DNA of 5,301 nt from Candidatus Hydrogenedentota bacterium (GTDB taxonomy: Bacteria; Hydrogenedentota; Hydrogenedentia; Hydrogenedentales; SLHB01), in contig JAFGTL010000116.1 in NCBI GenBank assembly GCA_016934125.1, positions 1 to 5,301 on the forward strand, written 5' to 3'. Below the pieces are notes generated by a model, which saw nothing but the letters and a program-made list of their open reading frames with translations, was not told the DNA's origin and made no database searches. This document shows positions 1 through 5,301 of the stretch, piece after piece (the first letter of the stretch is position 1; every line of letters starts with the position of its first letter). The translations under genes were made by a program, and so were the position numbers.

Positions 1-1
1 C

Positions 2-49
2 CTCCGCCTTAACCGCGAAATGGAAGGCCTCGGCGTCTCCAAGCCGTAG
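2..49 (+). CDS. C-terminal tail of an upstream gene (partial)
   Basis: One forward frame is open from the left edge to a TAG at 47-49, giving LRLNREMEGLGVSKP as the last 15 residues. The stop lies 84 bases before the start of the acetyltransferase, on the same strand, so the two genes could share a transcript. Fifteen codons are too few to assign a family, and I do not recognise the tail. An open frame this short can arise by chance in GC-rich DNA, so the call rests mainly on its position and on the lack of any other explanation for the left edge. Confidence 0.35.
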   Translation, partial: LRLNREMEGLGVSKP

Positions 50-120
50 CCCCTTGTGGATCCGCGGCCGGCGGGTGTATGCATAGTGCTGCGGTATGCC
101 AAACATGAGGGCGGCGCGCG

Positions 121-129
121 GGAGGAGGG
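121..129 (+). promoter_or_regulatory. Strong Shine-Dalgarno that sets the acetyltransferase start
   Basis: GGAGGAGGG at 121-129 lies four bases before the ATG at 134. It matches the anti-Shine-Dalgarno strongly at a workable distance. The frame is open upstream to a GTG at 56, but the 26 extra residues that start would add match no part of a GNAT fold. The ATG at 134 is therefore the supported start. Confidence 0.8.
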
Positions 130-133
130 CATC

Positions 134-655
134 ATGGAGATGAAGGGCAGGGGGTTCACGCTGAGGGCGTGGCAGCGGGGGGATGAGGCCGCGCTGGTGC
201 GCCATGCCAATAACTGGAACGTGGCGCGAACGTTGAGCGCCATCTTCCCGCATCCGTACACGCGGGAAGACGCGGAATCCTACATTGGCAAATGGTGCGA
301 TCAGGAGCCCCCGGAACGCGTGTTCGCCGTTGTCGTCGAGGGGGAGCCGGCGGGATGCGTGGGCCTCCACGGGAAGGAGGGGGAACTGGCCCGGACGTGT
401 GAGATCGGCTACTGGTTGAGCGAGGAGTATTGGGGCCGGGGCATCATGACGGAGGTGGTCGGGATGGTGACGGCGTACGCCTTCGAGGTGCTGTCCATCG
501 AGCGGCTCGAAGCGCGGGTGTTCGCCGTCAATGCCGGATCGGCCCGGGTGCTCGAGAAGAATGGATACCAGTTCGAGGGCCGGCTCCGCCGCCGCGTGTT
601 CCGCGATGGCCGCCTCGATGATGAACTCGTCTACGCCGTCGTGCGCGGCGAGTGA
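134..655 (+). CDS. GNAT N-acetyltransferase, RimJ/RimL type
   Basis: A 173-residue protein that should transfer an acetyl group from acetyl-CoA to an amine in the cytoplasm. The sequence fits the Acetyltransf_3 (RimJ/RimL-like) branch of GNAT. An N-terminal beta strand (FTLRAWQRGDEAAL, about residues 8-21) precedes a helix with the common PYTREDAESYI pattern (41-51). The strand and turn EIGYWLSEEYWGRGIMTEVV (90-109) hold the pyrophosphate-binding loop, with the x-x-G-x-G part at WGRGI. The C-terminal signature AVNAGSARVLEKNGYQFEGRL (131-151) is the usual asparagine-serine and 'EKNGY..EG' end of this group. Length is normal for the family. True RimJ, RimL and RimI modify ribosomal protein N-termini, but many relatives act on small amines, so the substrate is unknown. 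A role in acetylating an amino sugar for the polysaccharide nearby is possible but unsupported. The following gene is over 300 bases away, so it is probably not tightly co-expressed. Confidence 0.9.
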   Translation: MEMKGRGFTLRAWQRGDEAALVRHANNWNVARTLSAIFPHPYTREDAESYIGKWCDQEPPERVFAVVVEGEPAGCVGLHGKEGELARTCEIGYWLSEEYWGRGIMTEVVGMVTAYAFEVLSIERLEARVFAVNAGSARVLEKNGYQFEGRLRRRVFRDGRLDDELVYAVVRGE

Positions 656-696
656 CGGCCCATCGGCAGGCCTGCGAGCAAGGCCAGAGGCCTTTA

Positions 697-780
697 GACA
701 GGATTAACAGGATTGGCAAGATTGACAAAATCGGTGTTGGCGCTCATCGTTTGAATCTTGTTAATCCTGTCAAACTCTCG
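697..780. repeat. Inverted repeat built from degenerate 9-base units ('ACAGGATTAACAGG' type)
   Basis: The left arm GACAGGATTAACA (697-709) is the exact reverse complement of TGTTAATCCTGTC (759-771). After one mismatch, four more bases pair (711-714 with 754-757), giving a 17-of-18 stem around a 39-base loop. The left arm continues as four units of nine bases from 699 to 734, close to CARRATTRR: CAGGATTAA, CAGGATTGG, CAAGATTGA, CAAAATCGG. The right arm carries the same period on the other strand from 754 (AATCTTGTT, AATCCTGTC, AAACTCTCG). The stretch is clearly more AT-rich than its surroundings. From memory, repeats of this wording are scattered between genes in several environmental bacterial phyla, and their function is unknown. 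It could act as a transcript-end stem, since it starts about 40 bases after the acetyltransferase stop, but no T-run follows. Confidence 0.75.
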
Positions 781-817
781 TCTTCTCCCTGGATTGTTGG
801 CTCAATGCGGCACGATC

Positions 818-837
818 CACCGGCGAGGGCGCCGGTG
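818..837. repeat. Perfect 8-base-pair hairpin with a 4-base loop
   Basis: CACCGGCG (818-825) and CGCCGGTG (830-837) are exact reverse complements around the loop AGGG. The stem is almost all G-C and would be stable in RNA. No T-tract follows, so it is not a standard intrinsic terminator. It lies downstream of the AT-rich inverted repeat and upstream of the glycosyltransferase, so it could sit in that gene's leader if transcription starts further up. It may equally be another intergenic repeat unit. Confidence 0.5.
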
Positions 838-977
838 CCACATCGGACGCAGGGGGGGGCGTCGTCGTCGCGTGTGGTTGACTCTCTCGTTGCGTTTCCG
901 GGCGGGATGTGGTTTCATGGCGTCCGTTTAGGCCCGGGCGACAAGAGGGCGTTTGCAGGGAGCGGGCGGCGGAAGCG

Positions 978-2174
978 ATGCGGATTGTAAACCACGATTA
1001 TGCAGGCCACCCTTTTCAGGTGCAGTTGAGCCGGGCGTTGGCGCGGCGCGGCCATGACGTGCTCCACGTGTATTCGGCGTCGAACCAGACGCCCCACGGG
1101 GCGCTCGCCCGGCGCGATGCGGATCCGGCCCGGTTCGAGGTGGATGGCATCGCCCTGGCCGAGCCGTTCCAGAAGTGGAACTACCTCAAACGCCGGGGCC
1201 AGGAACTCGAGTACGCCCGGCTTGTGGCGGCGCGCATCCACGCGTGGCGGCCGGATGTCGTCATCTCGGGCAACACGCCTACGGAGGCGCAGCGCGTCAT
1301 CCAGGGGGCGGCGTTCGAGCGGGCGAGCGGGTTCGTGTTCTGGGTGCAGGATGTGTACAGCATGGCCGTCCACAAGATCCTGCGCAGGAAGATCCCCTTG
1401 GCGGGCGATCTCGTCGGCCGGGCCTACATGGCCATCGAGCGGGGCCTGCTCCGCCGGAGCGACGCGGTGATCCTCATCACGGAGGATTTCCGCCCCCTCA
1501 TGGAACGCTGGGGCGTCGAGGCCGGCCGCGTCCACGTCATCCCCAACTGGGCGCCTCTGGGCGACATGCCGCTCCATCCCAAGGCCAACGACTGGGCCCG
1601 GGCCCATTCCCTCGAAGACGCCTTCTGCTTCCTCTATTCGGGCACCCTCGGCATGAAGCATAACCCCGATCTCCTCCTCCAACTCGCCCTGCATTTCAGG
1701 GAGGACAAACGCGTGCGCGTGGTGGTGGCGTCGGAGGGCCCCGGGCCCGACTGGCTCCGCGCCCAGCGCGATGAGCACGGCCTCGATAACCTCGACATCA
1801 TGGGTTGGCAGCCCTTCGAGGCCGTGCCCGAGATGCTCGCGGCCGCGGATGTGCTCGTCGCCATCCTCGAACCCGACGCGGGCGTGTTCTCGGTGCCGTC
1901 GAAGGTGTTGACGTATCTGTGCGCCGAGCGCGCCCTCTTGCTCGCCGTGCCCCCCGAGAACCTCGCCGCCCGCCTCGTCGCCGACATCGGCGCGGGGCGC
2001 GTGGTGCCGCCGGACGCCACGGAGGCCTTTGTCGAGGCCGCTGCGGCCCTGATGGCGGATGATGCGGCCCGCGCGGCCTACGGGCAGAACGCGCGGCGGT
2101 ATGCCGAAGCCCAGTTCGACATCGCGGGCATTGCCGATCGGTTCGAAGAGGTGCTTGCGGCCGCCGGCGCCTGA
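978..2174 (+). CDS. GT4-family glycosyltransferase, WcaI/WbuB-like
   Basis: A 398-residue GT-B enzyme expected to move a sugar from a nucleotide donor to a lipid-linked glycan on the cytoplasmic face of the inner membrane. The N-terminal acceptor domain opens with MRIVNHDYAGHPFQVQLSRALARRGHDV (1-28), the strand-loop-helix of group 1 transferases. RPDVVISGNTP (91-101) and FWVQDVYS (121-128) follow, the latter resembling the 'VQD' segment of WcaI/WbuB-type enzymes. VHVIPNW (185-191) closes the first domain. The C-terminal donor domain has FLYSGTLGMKHNPDLL (218-233), the usual GT4 nucleotide-sugar strand and loop, and VAILEPDAGVFSVPSKVLTYLCA (294-316). There VPSK stands where many GT4 enzymes carry the second glutamate of the EX7E motif, as in the WbuB group. 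Length is typical. The ATG at 978 is chosen because MRIVNHDY is the natural first strand. GGAAG at 971-975 is close and weak, so initiation may be modest. An upstream in-frame GTG at 909 adds 23 residues that do not fit the fold. Sugar and linkage cannot be read from the sequence. Confidence 0.9.
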   Translation: MRIVNHDYAGHPFQVQLSRALARRGHDVLHVYSASNQTPHGALARRDADPARFEVDGIALAEPFQKWNYLKRRGQELEYARLVAARIHAWRPDVVISGNTPTEAQRVIQGAAFERASGFVFWVQDVYSMAVHKILRRKIPLAGDLVGRAYMAIERGLLRRSDAVILITEDFRPLMERWGVEAGRVHVIPNWAPLGDMPLHPKANDWARAHSLEDAFCFLYSGTLGMKHNPDLLLQLALHFREDKRVRVVVASEGPGPDWLRAQRDEHGLDNLDIMGWQPFEAVPEMLAAADVLVAILEPDAGVFSVPSKVLTYLCAERALLLAVPPENLAARLVADIGAGRVVPPDATEAFVEAAAALMADDAARAAYGQNARRYAEAQFDIAGIADRFEEVLAAAGA

Positions 2175-2201
2175 GGGCGGGGCTGTTCCTCGGCCACCGC
2201 G

Positions 2202-2218
2202 CGGCCCGGCTTCGGCCG
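2202..2218 (+). terminator. Possible weak hairpin after the glycosyltransferase, with UUCG loop
   Basis: CGGC (2207-2210), TTCG and GCCG (2215-2218) form a short stem closed by C(UUCG)G, an unusually stable RNA tetraloop. An alternative pairing uses CGGCC at 2202-2206 with GGCCG at 2214-2218. It begins about 30 bases after the stop codon and is followed by only three T residues. It could slow or end transcription before the promoter at 2234, but it does not meet the normal standard for an intrinsic terminator. Confidence 0.3.
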
Positions 2219-2228
2219 TTTCCGGAAA
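2219..2228. promoter_or_regulatory. 10-base palindrome just upstream of the -35 box
   Basis: TTTCCGGAAA is a perfect palindrome ending five bases before the TTGACA of the promoter. Its centre is about 46 bases upstream of the predicted transcription start. That placement suits an activator or repressor site, but ten bases alone are weak evidence and no regulator can be named. Confidence 0.3.
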
Positions 2229-2233
2229 GATTA

Positions 2234-2262
2234 TTGACAATGCGCGGGGGAGGGATCATAAT
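2234..2262 (+). promoter_or_regulatory. Near-consensus sigma70 promoter for the sugar-phosphate transferase
   Basis: TTGACA (2234-2239) is a perfect -35 box. Exactly 17 bases later comes CATAAT (2257-2262), five of six matches to the -10 consensus. Transcription should begin near 2269, leaving a leader of about 100 bases before the ATG at 2368. In DNA this GC-rich such a match is unlikely by chance, and it lies in the gap between two same-strand genes. It implies that the membrane transferase, and perhaps the gene after it, can be expressed separately from the glycosyltransferase. Confidence 0.75.
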
Positions 2263-2268
2263 TGACTG

Positions 2269-2367
2269 ATAAGGGGTGTGGCCCGTTCTGCATGGCTGCG
2301 GCGACGGGCGTGCATCGTCCCTTGGGTGCATCGGGCGCATCGGTTCAGCAAGAGGACAATTGGGGAA
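2269..2367 (+). other. Predicted ~100-base 5' leader with repeated GCATCG
   Basis: This is the stretch between the predicted transcription start and the ATG at 2368. GGGTGCATCGG (2324-2334) and GGGCGCATCGG (2333-2343) are near-identical overlapping copies, with a looser third copy at 2306-2317. No known riboswitch is recognised. The start-proximal sequence has AGAGGA (2351-2356) and GGGG (2362-2365), neither an ideal Shine-Dalgarno for the ATG. Confidence 0.35.
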
Positions 2368-3909
2368 ATGGTGACGGCACAGGAGTCCCACAACCTGCTC
2401 GAGCGGGCTGTTCGGGTGCCGGAACGAGACGCCGGGCTCGCCTTGGTGTGGCGGCACCGGGGCACGATTCTGTATTTCTGCGATGCCGCGGGCATCGGGG
2501 CGGCGTTTGTGCTGGCCTATTGCCTGCGGTTCTACGCGCCCTTTGTGGCCCTCCGCGAGGCGCCCGTCGTGCCGGGCATCGGCCCGTATCTCAGCGCGGC
2601 CTGCATCTTCGGGGGCGTGTGGACGTTCTTGATCTGGCTCAATAACGGTTACGAGAACAAGCTGCTCAGCATCAACGAGCCGGCCGTCCAGTTGCGCAAC
2701 ATCGTGCTGGCCGGGCTCCAGGCCTTCCTCGTGCTGATGGCCCTGTCGTTCCTCATCCGCCAGTTGCTGCTGTCACGCCAAGTGTACGTCATGGCCTGGT
2801 TCGGCGCCCTCGTGGCCGTCGTTCTCGTACGCGCCCTGTTCCGGCAGGTGGATCGGGTGACTGCGTCCCGGGGGCGCGTCGCCGAGCGGGTTGCCGTGGT
2901 CGGCCCGGCCGCTTACGCCGGCGACATCGACACCCAGTTCCGCCTGGCGGGCCTGCCTTTGCGCGTCACGGGCACGGTGCGTTGGGCGCCGCCCGTGGAC
3001 GCGGACGGCGCGCCCGGCGCGTCTGCGGACGCGGCCGGCATCCCGTGCCTGGGCGATGTGGCCCGGATCGCGGAAGTGCATGCCGCGAGTCCGTTTGAGA
3101 AGCTCGTGATCGTGTTCGATCGAACGACGTCCCGGCAGGAAGACACCGAGCAGGACGCGCTGATCGGGATCGTCAATTTCTGCGAAGAACGCAATATCCC
3201 CGTCTACATGCTCCCATCGGTGGCGGATATCGCGGTGATCGAGAGCGAAATCGGCAGTTTCCGCGGCATGCCCCTGTTCCACCTGCGCGATGCCTCGCTC
3301 CATCCGGGATACGCCGCGGTACGGCGGCTTTTCGACATCGTCGTCTCCTCGCTGTCGCTCGGCCTTGGCATGCCCGTCTGGCTCTTCATCGCGTGGCTCA
3401 TCAAGCGCACCGACGGCGGGAGTGTCCTTTACACCCAGATGCGCGTCGGCCTTCACGGCAAGCCTTATCCCATGTACAAGTTCCGTTCCATGGTTCAGGA
3501 CGCCGACGGCCGGCTCCAGGAACTCGTGGGCGATTTCGACAGCATGGCCGAACCCGTGTTCAACATCCGCCGCGATCCCCGGATTACGCGGATCGGACGT
3601 TTCCTGAGGCGGACGAGCCTCGACGAGATCCCCCAGCTCATCAACGTGCTCAAGGGCGAGATGAGCCTCATCGGGCCGCGCCCGGAACGGGTGGAGCTGG
3701 TGGAGCGCTACAACCCCTGGCAGCGGCGCCGGCTCAAGGCCAAGCCCGGCATCACCGGATATCAGCAGGTGGTCAGCCGGGGCGATCCCTCGCTCGAACG
3801 CCGGATTCAGTACGATCTCTACTACTTGAAGTATCAGGGCCCGTGGCTGGATCTCTGGATCCTCCTCATGACGTTTGTCGTCGTGATCCGCGGCGATGGA
3901 ACCAGCTAA
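2368..3909 (+). CDS. Polyprenyl-phosphate sugar-1-phosphate transferase (exopolysaccharide initiation)
   Basis: A 513-residue inner-membrane enzyme that should transfer a sugar phosphate from a UDP-sugar to undecaprenyl phosphate, starting a repeat unit of exopolysaccharide or O-antigen. It has the WbaP/WcaJ-type layout. Four hydrophobic helices lie near 33-53, 75-92, 111-131 and 139-158. A Rossmann-like cytoplasmic region follows (about 172-285, with VAVVGPAAYAGD at 175-186). Then comes the bacterial sugar transferase domain: the re-entrant or membrane helix after RRLFDIVVSS (319-328), QMRVGLHGKPYPMYKFRSM (357-375), DPRITRIGRFLRRTSLDEIP (403-422) with the catalytic Asp-Glu pair at 419-420, MSLIGPRPE (432-440) and KPGITGYQQV (459-468). 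All core motifs are intact. The ATG at 2368 is preferred; a GTG at 2371 with GGGG five bases upstream is nearly as good. An in-frame GTG at 2278 lies only about nine bases after the predicted transcript start and adds a non-membrane extension. The sugar is unknown: WcaJ uses glucose, WbaP galactose. Confidence 0.93.
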   Translation: MVTAQESHNLLERAVRVPERDAGLALVWRHRGTILYFCDAAGIGAAFVLAYCLRFYAPFVALREAPVVPGIGPYLSAACIFGGVWTFLIWLNNGYENKLLSINEPAVQLRNIVLAGLQAFLVLMALSFLIRQLLLSRQVYVMAWFGALVAVVLVRALFRQVDRVTASRGRVAERVAVVGPAAYAGDIDTQFRLAGLPLRVTGTVRWAPPVDADGAPGASADAAGIPCLGDVARIAEVHAASPFEKLVIVFDRTTSRQEDTEQDALIGIVNFCEERNIPVYMLPSVADIAVIESEIGSFRGMPLFHLRDASLHPGYAAVRRLFDIVVSSLSLGLGMPVWLFIAWLIKRTDGGSVLYTQMRVGLHGKPYPMYKFRSMVQDADGRLQELVGDFDSMAEPVFNIRRDPRITRIGRFLRRTSLDEIPQLINVLKGEMSLIGPRPERVELVERYNPWQRRRLKAKPGITGYQQVVSRGDPSLERRIQYDLYYLKYQGPWLDLWILLMTFVVVIRGDGTS

Positions 3910-3980
3910 CCGCGGCCGCTCAACCAGGGGCATGTCATCTCGTGCAGCGAAACAAACGTATTCTCAATGGGTGCCGGCTC
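3910..3980 (+). other. Short intergenic spacer with no clear promoter or terminator
   Basis: About 70 bases follow the transferase stop. A perfect 8-base GCGGCCGC palindrome (3912-3919) is too short to be a terminator. TATTCT at 3959-3964 could be a poor -10 box but has no -35 partner. The lipoprotein gene is therefore most simply read as co-transcribed with the transferase from the promoter at 2234. Confidence 0.4.
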
Positions 3981-5301
3981 ATGCGCTTCTGTCCCATTCG
4001 GTGGGAGGAGGTTTCCGCAATCCGCAGACTACCCCATATCCTGGCCGCGGTCGCCTGCATCGCGGCGCTCGGCGGCTGCACCGGCGACGACGCCCCCGTG
4101 GCGGCGCCATCGCCGTCTGCGCCCGATCGCCCCGCTCCCGGTAGCATGGTGCTGATCTCGAAGACCCCCCTCGAAGCCCAGGAGCATTGGGAAGAGATTT
4201 GGTCGTCTTTCCTGAATCTGGAGCGGTGCACCCCGAACGTGTTCGGTCTCAAACGGGGCGGGCAGGACGCGCAGTCCGGCCAGTTCGACGTGGTCGACCT
4301 CGACAACTACATCACGTTCTCCTTCGACGCGTCCGCCTTTGAGGCGGCCCGGTATTGCCGGTTCCGCGTGCATCTGCCCGAATCGCAACATGCGGGGTTC
4401 TGGTGGGCGCGAGCCGGGGACATCAAGCCCGGCGAGTATCCGATGGACATCGCGCGGTTCAAATCGTGCCAGCAGCTCGAGCCTGGCGTATTCGAGGTGG
4501 ATCTCTCGTTGTTCGCACGCGAGCCCGAATGGGCCGGCCCGATCCGGATGCTGCGCATCGATCCCTACGGGACGCCGGGCGGCACCGTGACCATCACCAA
4601 ACTCGAAGCCCAGGTCGCGGGCGACGCCGCCTGGGTTCCGGTGAGCCCCTCGAAGGCCCTCCTCCGGGGCGACGGAGCGGTTCGGGCCGCCTCCCTCCTC
4701 ATGCGGGCGAAGACCACCTGCGAGATCTACGATCTCCGGGCCGTCACCGACCTCTGGTATACCGCGCCATGGTACGCGTCGGCAGAGGCCCGCGCGGAAC
4801 TCGACGAGTTCGGTACCGCGCAGGGCCTCGCGCTGCTCGATGCCGATGGCGCGCCCGCCTCGTTGGAGGTGTTCAGCGCCGTCGGGCGCGGCATGGGCGA
4901 TGTGGTCGGCTACCTCCACGATCTGCACGAGCGTCTCGATGCCGCCGTGGCGGCGCGGCTCTGGCCCGGTGAGCCCTGTCTCATTCTTGAGGACTTCACC
5001 GGCGCGGAGCCGCCCCAATTCGCAAAATGGGCCGAGCAGCAAGGGCGGGAGTTGATCGCGTCGGGGCTTGACGACAAGGCGACCGCCACCGGCGGGCGCA
5101 GCGCCTTCTTCGAGGTGTCCGCGTCCAGCCAGGAGGGCGCGTCCGCCTACGGCGTGGCCGTCAACATCCCCTTGTCTCCCAAGCCTTTCGCGTTGCGGGT
5201 GCGATACAAGGAGAAGGTCGCGTCTGAACCGGCCCTCCGCCTGAACTACTACTTCCCGGGCGTCAAGCGCGGCGCCGGCACCGAAGACACGGACAGCGTG
5301 C
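3981..5301 (+). CDS. Predicted secreted lipoprotein with beta-sandwich regions (3' partial)
   Basis: One frame is open from here to the right edge, 440 codons without a stop, so the C-terminus is missing. The coordinate uses the first good ATG, but the likely true start is an ATC at 4020, where GGGAGGAGG stands eight bases upstream. From there the product begins with two arginines and a hydrophobic run (HILAAVACIAAL), then LGGC, a lipobox with the lipidated cysteine at 4077-4079. A Pro/Ala/Ser linker follows. With threonine at +2, outer-membrane sorting is more likely than inner-membrane retention if a Lol system operates. Counting from 3981, residues about 100-211 look like a carbohydrate-binding-type beta-sandwich, ending in WAGPIRMLRIDPYGTPGG (184-201) and a final strand. 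A middle segment (about 212-334) has no motif I recognise. LILEDFTG near 334-341 starts what may be a second sandwich. I see no catalytic signature in the visible part. The place behind the initiating transferase suggests a link to the surface glycan, by inference only. Confidence 0.8.
   Translation, partial: MRFCPIRWEEVSAIRRLPHILAAVACIAALGGCTGDDAPVAAPSPSAPDRPAPGSMVLISKTPLEAQEHWEEIWSSFLNLERCTPNVFGLKRGGQDAQSGQFDVVDLDNYITFSFDASAFEAARYCRFRVHLPESQHAGFWWARAGDIKPGEYPMDIARFKSCQQLEPGVFEVDLSLFAREPEWAGPIRMLRIDPYGTPGGTVTITKLEAQVAGDAAWVPVSPSKALLRGDGAVRAASLLMRAKTTCEIYDLRAVTDLWYTAPWYASAEARAELDEFGTAQGLALLDADGAPASLEVFSAVGRGMGDVVGYLHDLHERLDAAVAARLWPGEPCLILEDFTGAEPPQFAKWAEQQGRELIASGLDDKATATGGRSAFFEVSASSQEGASAYGVAVNIPLSPKPFALRVRYKEKVASEPALRLNYYFPGVKRGAGTEDTDSV
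4003..4022 (+). promoter_or_regulatory. Shine-Dalgarno followed by a possible ATC start codon
   Basis: GGGAGGAGG (4003-4011) is the strongest ribosome binding site in the second half of the window. At normal spacing the in-frame codon is ATC (4020-4022), immediately before CGCAGACTA, which encodes the arginine-rich start of a lipoprotein signal peptide. No ATG, GTG or TTG lies in frame at that spot. The ATG at 3981 has no visible binding site and would add 13 residues, including two glutamates, before the signal peptide. Confidence 0.5.

Larger units (their letters stand above)
656..977 (+). other. Intergenic region with repeats and no convincing gene
   Basis: About 320 bases separate the acetyltransferase stop from the glycosyltransferase start. 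The left part holds a period-9 repeat arranged as an inverted repeat (697-780). The middle holds an 8-base-pair hairpin (818-837) followed by a G8 run (852-859) and a GTC triplet run (861-870). An open frame at 652-990 crosses the whole stretch, but its translation looks like noncoding sequence, with no recognisable domain and no ribosome binding site. No strong sigma70 promoter is visible: a TTGACA at 722-727 has no good -10 at the right distance. The next gene must still be transcribed from somewhere in this gap or by read-through. Confidence 0.6.

Noticed and set aside
722..750. TTGACA as a -35 box for the glycosyltransferase
   Set aside because: The base stretch 17 bases later (CATCGT) matches only three of six -10 positions, and the TTGACA is part of the 9-base repeat.
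697..771. CRISPR-like array
   Set aside because: Units are nine bases, contiguous and degenerate, with no spacers and no cas genes.
652..990. Possible 112-residue gene between the acetyltransferase and glycosyltransferase
   Set aside because: It runs through the inverted repeat, hairpin and G8 run, overlaps the start of the glycosyltransferase, has no ribosome binding site and no protein-like character.
915..2240. Long minus-strand open frame (441 codons) opposite the glycosyltransferase
   Set aside because: The opposite strand has complete GT4 motifs. The antisense translation is rich in Arg, Gly, Pro and His with no domain, typical of a GC-rich shadow frame.
3912..3919. GCGGCCGC palindrome as a terminator or operator
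   Set aside because: Eight bases with no loop and no T-tract, expected by chance in DNA this GC-rich.
2773..3933. Minus-strand open frame of 386 codons opposite the sugar-phosphate transferase
   Set aside because: The + strand encodes an intact transferase with its catalytic Asp-Glu pair. The antisense product is compositionally skewed and has no recognisable motif.
4029..5042. Minus-strand open frame of 337 codons opposite the lipoprotein
   Set aside because: The + frame has a strong ribosome binding site, signal peptide and lipobox and stays open to the right edge. The antisense frame has none of these and is best explained by codon bias.

Overview
The window is GC-rich bacterial DNA with genes only on the + strand, and it looks like part of a cell-surface or extracellular polysaccharide locus. 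The host cannot be named from the sequence. High GC, an intergenic relic of the 'ACAGGATTAACAGGATT' repeat type, and a large secreted beta-rich lipoprotein would suit an environmental member of the Planctomycetes/Verrucomicrobia/Lentisphaerae/Hydrogenedentes kind. That placement is inference.

Layout: the first ~49 bases probably carry the last codons of an upstream gene. A RimJ/RimL-type GNAT acetyltransferase follows (134-655), with its start fixed by a strong Shine-Dalgarno. A ~320-base gap (656-977) has no convincing gene but holds a period-9 repeat whose two halves are inverted, a short perfect hairpin and a G8 run. Next is a GT4 glycosyltransferase of the WcaI/WbuB kind (978-2174). The gap after it contains a near-consensus sigma70 promoter (TTGACA, 17 bases, CATAAT; 2234-2262), a 10-base palindrome just upstream of it and a ~100-base leader. 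This drives a full-length polyprenyl-phosphate sugar-phosphate transferase (2368-3909). Last is a large predicted lipoprotein that runs off the right edge. Its best ribosome binding site points to an ATC start codon at 4020 rather than the nearest ATG at 3981.

How the genes may work together: the membrane transferase would load the first sugar phosphate onto undecaprenyl phosphate at the inner membrane. The GT4 enzyme would extend the lipid-linked glycan on the cytoplasmic side. The lipoprotein has at least one beta-sandwich, carbohydrate-binding-like region and might act on or bind the product outside the cell, but its role is not established. The GNAT enzyme looks like a general N-acetyltransferase and may be only a neighbour. 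No RNA genes, CRISPR arrays, insertion sequences or phage genes were recognised.
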